From Antedon mediterranea (taxonomy: Eukaryota > Echinodermata > Crinoidea > Comatulida > Antedonidae), in assembly GCF_964355755.1 (NCBI RefSeq), contig NC_092673.1:14825001-14885000 (forward strand): DNA of 60,000 nt. The letters are read 5' to 3'. Positions within the stretch are counted from its first letter, which is position 1. Each line of letters starts with the position of its first letter. The position numbers and the translations under genes were made by a program. Of this stretch, positions 55,501-60,000 are shown piece after piece. The notes below the pieces were generated by a model. That model saw nothing but the letters and a program-made list of their open reading frames with translations. It was not told the origin of the DNA and did no database searches.

Positions 55501-56214
55501 AAGTACAGACTGGCACCGGTCCAAATAATGAGAAAGTACAATTAGACAGATACAGGGAAATAGTTGGAAGTTTAATTTATCTAGCTACATGTACAAGACC
55601 AGATATCACATGGGTTGTCAGTAAACTCTCCAGAAGTTTAGCTGACCCCAAGTTAGAGGATTTAACCACAGCAAAACATGTATTAAGATACCTAAAAGGC
55701 ACTGTAAATCATAAATTAGTTTATAGAAAATCTGGCTGATTCAATGAAATTAACCTCGTATTGTGATTCTGATTGGGCTAGTTCGGATGATAGGAAGAGT
55801 ACCACTGGGTATATCTTTAGTTTGAATGAATGTAGTGCTCCAATATCTTGGAAAACCAGAAGACAGCCTACTGTGGCACTGTCCACCTGTGAGTCTGAAT
55901 ATATGGGTCTTGGGGCTGCAACACAGGAGGCCCTTTACCTACTGCAGTTGTTAAATGATATCTGTCCCAATGAGTTTAAATGTGCTCATATTTCATGTGA
56001 TAACCAAGGTGCTATAGCATTAAGCAGAAACCCAGTGCAAAGACAAAGGTCTAAGCATATAGATATACGGTATCATTTCATAAGGGATGTCTTAAAAGAT
56101 GGACAAATAGATATCCAGTATTGTCCAACAGAAGACATGGTGGCAGATATTTTAACCAAACCAGCCACCAAGGTTAAACTAGAGAAATTCAAAATATTTC
56201 TATTTGGAGAATAG
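52502..56214 (+). pseudogene. Broken copia gag-pol
   Basis: Gag starts at 52502 (MDSTGYGPSRFQRLLF), shifts frame near 52735, then continues with a zinc knuckle CYECGSPNHLIKDC, protease ILVDTGCTSHVV, the pre-integrase motif YWHRVLGHCNFDD and integrase residues in HSDLAGP and TDNGGEY. A TGA at 54124-54126 interrupts the integrase. After SLPKSLF (about 54316) the integrase C-terminus is deleted and the frame changes. An Asn/Glu-rich linker follows, another shift near 54700, then RT (KWVFAIKESAEGNHTYKARY; active site WVDD where copia usually has YVDD), a stop at 55737-55739 with a shift, and RNase H (YCDSDWASSDDRKSTTGY) to 56214. At least four breaks make it non-functional. Confidence 0.85.
52514..52527 (+). 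promoter_or_regulatory. Half-tRNA primer binding site of the copia element
   Basis: GGTTATGGGCCCAG directly follows the LTR and is the exact complement of the anticodon stem-loop of animal initiator tRNA-Met (CTGGGCCCATAACC). It therefore primes from an internally cleaved tRNA, as in Drosophila copia, and not from the tRNA 3' end. It lies within gag codons 5-9. Confidence 0.75.
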
Positions 56215-56297
56215 TTGATGTTAAAAATGTTACATTGTTGTATTGAATTTTGTGTGTTATTTTTGTAGTGGTTTAAGATTATGAGGTGATGTGGGGG

Positions 56298-56483
56298 TGT
56301 TAAGTTATCCCCTCATATATAATGCACCTTTGACGTGCCATACTGTCATTATTCGCGGGTCTCTTTTTTTTTTTGTGAAACCTCGTGAGATGATAAATAA
56401 AACACACTTTGCTCTTTAATTTCCGTAGTTTCTATATTATTATTTCTATATATTCCCGATTCCAGGTTACAATGGACTCAACA
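56298..56483 (+). repeat. 3' LTR of the copia element
   Basis: 186 bp, TG...CA, uninterrupted. It matches the two halves of the 5' LTR except for the T-run length. Confidence 0.9.
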
Positions 56484-56488
56484 CAGTA

Positions 56489-56911
56489 AACAATGACACA
56501 TGTTGCTGTTGCATGCATGCAGTGTTGGGAAATTTTCTTATAAACAGAAAATCAAGTGGTGTCACGCCAAATGAGGTACCACTGCCAAATGAGGTACCGC
56601 ACTTAATTTGGCGTCTAAGGCGCCAAATTAGGTACTATTTATTGCAAAATTAAGTTCTATTGTCATTTTTTAAAATACAGTTTATATTAGGAAAATATAT
56701 TGAAGCTTGTATTAAACAACAATATTAAATGTATCGATATCCCTGTACGTCATTATTTGAAAAATAAAGCACAAAAGTAATCAGCTTATTTTGATTTTGT
56801 CGGATCGATCGAAAGCGCTTCGGTCTCGGTCCGCAAATCGTATGATACGCGAACGATAGAAACAATTTAAGCCCTCTGTTGGCAAATAAATGAAACTTTT
56901 GAAATAATGCT
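56489..56911. other. Host DNA, no gene seen
   Basis: Contains a short set of repeats around 56555-56635 built on gccaaatgaggtacc and its inverse ggcgccaaattaggtac. No coding frame is seen. Confidence 0.45.
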
Positions 56912-56913
56912 TA

Positions 56914-57367
56914 CCGTAAATCTTCTAATTGTAACCCTGGGTTATTATTCTTTTTTTTAGGTTGGTTACTATTAGAAGGGGGTTACTATTAGAGTAGTGG
57001 GTTACTAATTACTAATCTTAAATTAGGCACCTGAAAATAGTCCCACCTTTAACTTTTCCGGTCAGCAACTCATAACAAAATAATAAAACAGTATGAATAA
57101 ACAAATTCGTTGAATTCTGACTTTATTTTATAAACTAAAAAACACTCAATCCTGCGCCACTCCCGAGATCAACATGCATTATCTCCTAATTTTCAAAAGA
57201 CGGCTGCATCATCACGAGCAGTCATTTTGTCAACAGTTTTTGTAACTCTAATGGTCACCCCCATGGGTTACTAGAGTAGTTGGTTATTATTATAGATTGA
57301 CTTATAAGGTGGGTTACTATTAGAAGGGGGTTACTATTAGAGTGTCGGTTACTATTAGAAGATTCGG
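56914..57367. mobile_element. TA-flanked MITE (Tc1/mariner-like)
   Basis: Ends CCGTAAATCTTCTAATTGTA on the left and, in reverse complement, CCGAATCTTCTAATAGTAAC on the right, each next to TA. Internally, ggttactattagaaggggg occurs on both sides. No transposase. Confidence 0.6.
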
Positions 57368-57653
57368 TATTTTATTTACAGTAGTTAGTTATATGTTATT
57401 TAAGCTAATGTTAAATGTAACAGCTTCACTAGAATTTTTTCGTACCTCCTCCCCCTCCGACTTGCTACAATATGAACGATATGCCTATATATAGCGAGCC
57501 GATCAAGAACAAAAGATAACGTAACGTACTTTAATTTAACTCATGTTTATTGCAAAATTAGGTTTGAAAAAAAGTATTTACAAAAAATAATATAATTTAA
57601 AAAAAACAGATCAACCGGAAAACTCAACATTCGTAAGCTTAAAGGAACTGATT

Positions 57654-58830
57654 TCATGCTTTATGCGATCTGATGAATTCCCGGCGACTGGATTCTGTGG
57701 CTCTACAGGCCGCGTCTGCTTCTTCGTAGCTGAAGAAATTTTTTTTTGTACAAGATAAATAATGCCTTCTTTCGCCGCAACACATCGCATATAAATTATA
57801 ATTGCAGGTATTTCTATAAAAGAAAAAGTAAAAAAAAAAATATTTATTATATTCCGTATTCCTTAAGGGTCGCACCAAAAAGTTGTATTGGACAATAATT
57901 TAGGTTAATGTGTTACAGAAAGATCTCCTGTATCTTTTTTTTATATAAACAATATTGGGATTAAATAAAAATGTGAACTTGTGACTTCTTTATTTTTCGG
58001 TCACACATTCCTTCACACCACCACCACGCAATTCAATGGTATACACACATACAGTATTTCAACCGTCTTCTGAGGTAAATGACAAAAAATCGTTACTTAC
58101 AGAATATCTTCACGACAATGATTGTCAAGTCTTGTGGCTGACAGTGGCAGATTGCGTATGCGGCTTATACGTTTGGTTGTATATGGTTTTCTGTTAAAAT
58201 GTTAAACAAATGTGATTGGTAAACAGTTCAGTATCGAACGTAGATTGTAAACTAAAACAAAAATGAAATTGCCACCGATATTATTTATCATTTCCTGGTC
58301 GATATTGATATTACAATGATATTGGGTAATAGGCTTACGTTCTGATGATAGGACGCCAATGGCACTTTCCCCGCATTCCCATTTCTGTATAACCACATAC
58401 TATCTATTTCGAGGTATCATATGAATATTTGGTAATACACTACAGTATCTCATTTATATCACATTTGGTGTCTGTTTCATGTAAGGTAAGGTTAAGGGTT
58501 AGGGGAATACTATGTAAAACACATGTGATGCCCTATACCCAAATATTTCTATAATAGATACTAACTGGCCGTTATTTTTTACCTTGGGTCTTGCCACGTG
58601 TTGTATGTCATTTTTTTTATATAATTCTACCATTAAATGATATAGAGCCTATATGTAAAACAGAGAAATATAAAAATTATTTAAACGTCGGACATAATCA
58701 CATCACAATGCATTAAATTGTTTAATTGCTTTTCTTGAAAATATTATGTTCACTTACTTCATCATCCATGAACGTTGTTCCAAATCCCAATCGGTCTCGT
58801 TCTACGTTCAAACATCTTTCTGGATTACGG
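57654..58830 (-). CDS. Possible 3' exons of a cysteine-rich host gene
   Basis: Exon-like segments with consensus splice sites on the minus strand: one ending at a gtaagt donor near 58758 (CLNVERDRLGFGTTFMDDE), 58384-58339 (KWECGESAIGVLSSE), part of 58190-58101 (TRLDNHCREDIL) and 57813-57654 (NTCNYNLYAMCCGERRHYL, stop TGA at 57654-57656). Frames agree if the third exon uses the inner acceptor ending CTGTCAG; with the outer acceptor only the last two exons stay in frame. The regular Cys spacing with a CC pair suggests a secreted disulphide-rich domain. The 5' part is not found, and an L1-like element lies just upstream. Not recognised. Confidence 0.35.
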
Positions 58831-58910
58831 AAATATTTTCGGTGCCGTTTTCTTCAGAAAGAAATACCGTATACATTAGTTTGTAAAGTACTAATGAGTA
58901 ATTCATGTAA

Positions 58911-60000
58911 GGTATACTTATAAGTTTAGATTTCCAAAAAGCATTTGACAATGTGAATAGATCATTTTTAATAGAAGCCTTAAATAAATTCAATTTTGGT
59001 ATTTCATTTGTGAACTGGGTAAAAGCACTGTATAACAATACAAATTGTATATTCACAAATAATGGTTGGCAATCAGAAAGTTTTGCAATGCACCAAGGTA
59101 TTAGACAAGGATGTCCCTTGTCTGCTCTATTGTTTATTTTAGTAGCTGAAGTCCTAGCTACAAAAATAAGAGCATGTGATATGGTCAAAGGCCTGATTGT
59201 TCCTGCAGGCAATGGTATATTTAAAGATATTAAGATTGCACAGCTAGCAGATGACACTGTGCTTTTTCTAAAGGATATAAATAGTATAGATAACAGCATA
59301 AGTATTATTGAAAAGTTTGGAGAGGTTTCTGGATTAAAATTAAATAAGAATAAAACAAATGCTTTTTGGCTTGGCAGTTTAAGAGACTGCAAGGACACAC
59401 ATGGTAACATTTCTTGGACATCCACACCAATTCGGATATTAGGTATCTATGTTGGACATGATAAGGAATATTGTTATCAAAAGAACTGGAAAGAAAAAAT
59501 AGACGCATTAGAAAATACCCTAAAAACATGGGAGAAAAGACACCTCACTTTTTTTGGAAGAATTACTATTGTAAAAACATTAGCGCTCTCAAAAATTATA
59601 TACAATTCCTGCATTTTGCTAGTACCAGAAAAAGTAATAAAAGAGGTGGATAAATTAATTTTTAAATTCATTTGGGAAACTAAGAAAGAGAAAATAAAAA
59701 GAAAAACCATGTGTGCCAATTACAGTCAAGGTGGTCTAAAAATGGTAGAATTCAGATCTCAGGTAATATCTTTCCAAGTTAAATGGTACAGGAGACTGTA
59801 TGAAAACGATGATGCCAAATGGAAATATTTACCTACATTTTATATAGAAAAGATAGGCCCAAAATCATTAACCTCAAATTTATCAAAAGTTCCGTGTAAT
59901 ATATCCGTACCACCATTTTACCTCTCAGTTATTAAGTCTATAGCAGTAGCTAATGCTTGTAATAATAGATTAAATAAGGAACCAATAAGCTATGATGACA
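58911..60000 (+). mobile_element. L1-like non-LTR reverse transcriptase, 5'-truncated and cut by the window edge
   Basis: A continuous open frame from 58911 to the end without a stop. RT motif A is ISLDFQKAFDNVN, motif B GIRQGCPLSALLF, and the catalytic motif is QLADDT. Then come VSGLKLNKNKT and the post-RT pattern WEKRHLTFFGRITIVKTLAL, typical of L1/Tx1-like elements. The copy starts abruptly at motif A after a stop, so the endonuclease and N-terminal RT are missing. The lack of stops over 1.09 kb points to a young insertion. Confidence 0.8.

Larger units (their letters stand above)
51150..56483 (+). mobile_element. Ty1/copia LTR retrotransposon with nested insertions
   Basis: Complete structure: 5-bp duplication CAGTA at 51145-51149 and 56484-56488; 186-bp LTRs starting TGTTAAGTTATCC and ending GGACTCAACA. 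The 5' LTR is 51150-51252 plus 52433-52513, interrupted by a 1.17-kb DNA transposon. The 3' LTR is 56298-56483, preceded by a G-rich polypurine-like stretch. Apart from a T run of 9 or 11, the LTRs look identical, so insertion was recent. Coding order gag, protease, integrase, RT, RNase H shows copia type. Intact copia elements are comparatively uncommon in animals. Confidence 0.9.

Overview
The window is a piece of an animal nuclear genome. Most of it is AT-rich, gene-poor and full of transposon debris, with many aggcctaggcct motifs. A spliced host gene with consensus GT/AG sites shows that it is metazoan. The aggcct motifs and repeat types recall marine invertebrate deuterostomes, perhaps an echinoderm, but that is a weak inference. 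Embedded in it, from about 12.85 to 36.1 kb, is a block of quite different DNA: rich in G+C and CpG, made of closely packed intronless genes on both strands with short A/T-homopolymer spacers. I read this block as an endogenous fragment of a large dsDNA virus of herpesvirus type.

Layout. 1-12.5 kb: host repeats, namely a duplicated exon-like cassette, a Mutator-like MITE with a perfect 9-bp target duplication (2566-3302), a 3.9-kb TTAA-flanked element with long terminal inverted repeats (3898-7774), two decayed LINE fragments, one possible exon, and an LTR end followed by a tRNA-Leu-type primer binding site (12463-12476). 12.85-23.05 kb: viral genes, including a family B DNA polymerase (minus), a tandem-CARD protein (minus), two tandemly duplicated F-box genes (plus), a broken second CARD gene (minus) and several unrecognised genes. 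23.06-25.17 kb: host-like DNA with no gene I can see. 25.17-36.1 kb: viral genes again, including an assemblin-like capsid protease plus scaffold gene split by a LINE, a third F-box gene, a 1068-residue protein with C2H2 and RING-like metal sites, and a 5'-truncated membrane protein. Several viral genes carry in-frame stops, frameshifts or truncations, and one contains a host retrotransposon, so this is a fossil and not free virus or a contaminant.

36-48 kb: microsatellites and tandem repeats, then an eight-exon host gene on the minus strand (39723-47721, about 500 residues, resembling SAMD3-like SAM-domain proteins). Its introns hold a Harbinger-like element, a tRNA-derived SINE and a hAT-like element. 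48.26-49.57 kb: a structurally complete non-autonomous Helitron. 51.15-56.48 kb: a Ty1/copia retrotransposon with a CAGTA target duplication, near-identical LTRs and a wrecked gag-pol. Its 5' LTR is split by a Mutator-like element that is itself split by a hAT-like MITE. 56.9-60 kb: a TA-flanked MITE, possible 3' exons of a cysteine-rich host gene, and an L1-like reverse transcriptase reading off the right edge.

How the viral genes fit together: the polymerase serves genome replication; the protease and scaffold serve procapsid maturation; the CARD proteins and the F-box family are of the kind large DNA viruses use to interfere with host death signalling and ubiquitin ligases. These last roles are inferred from domains only.
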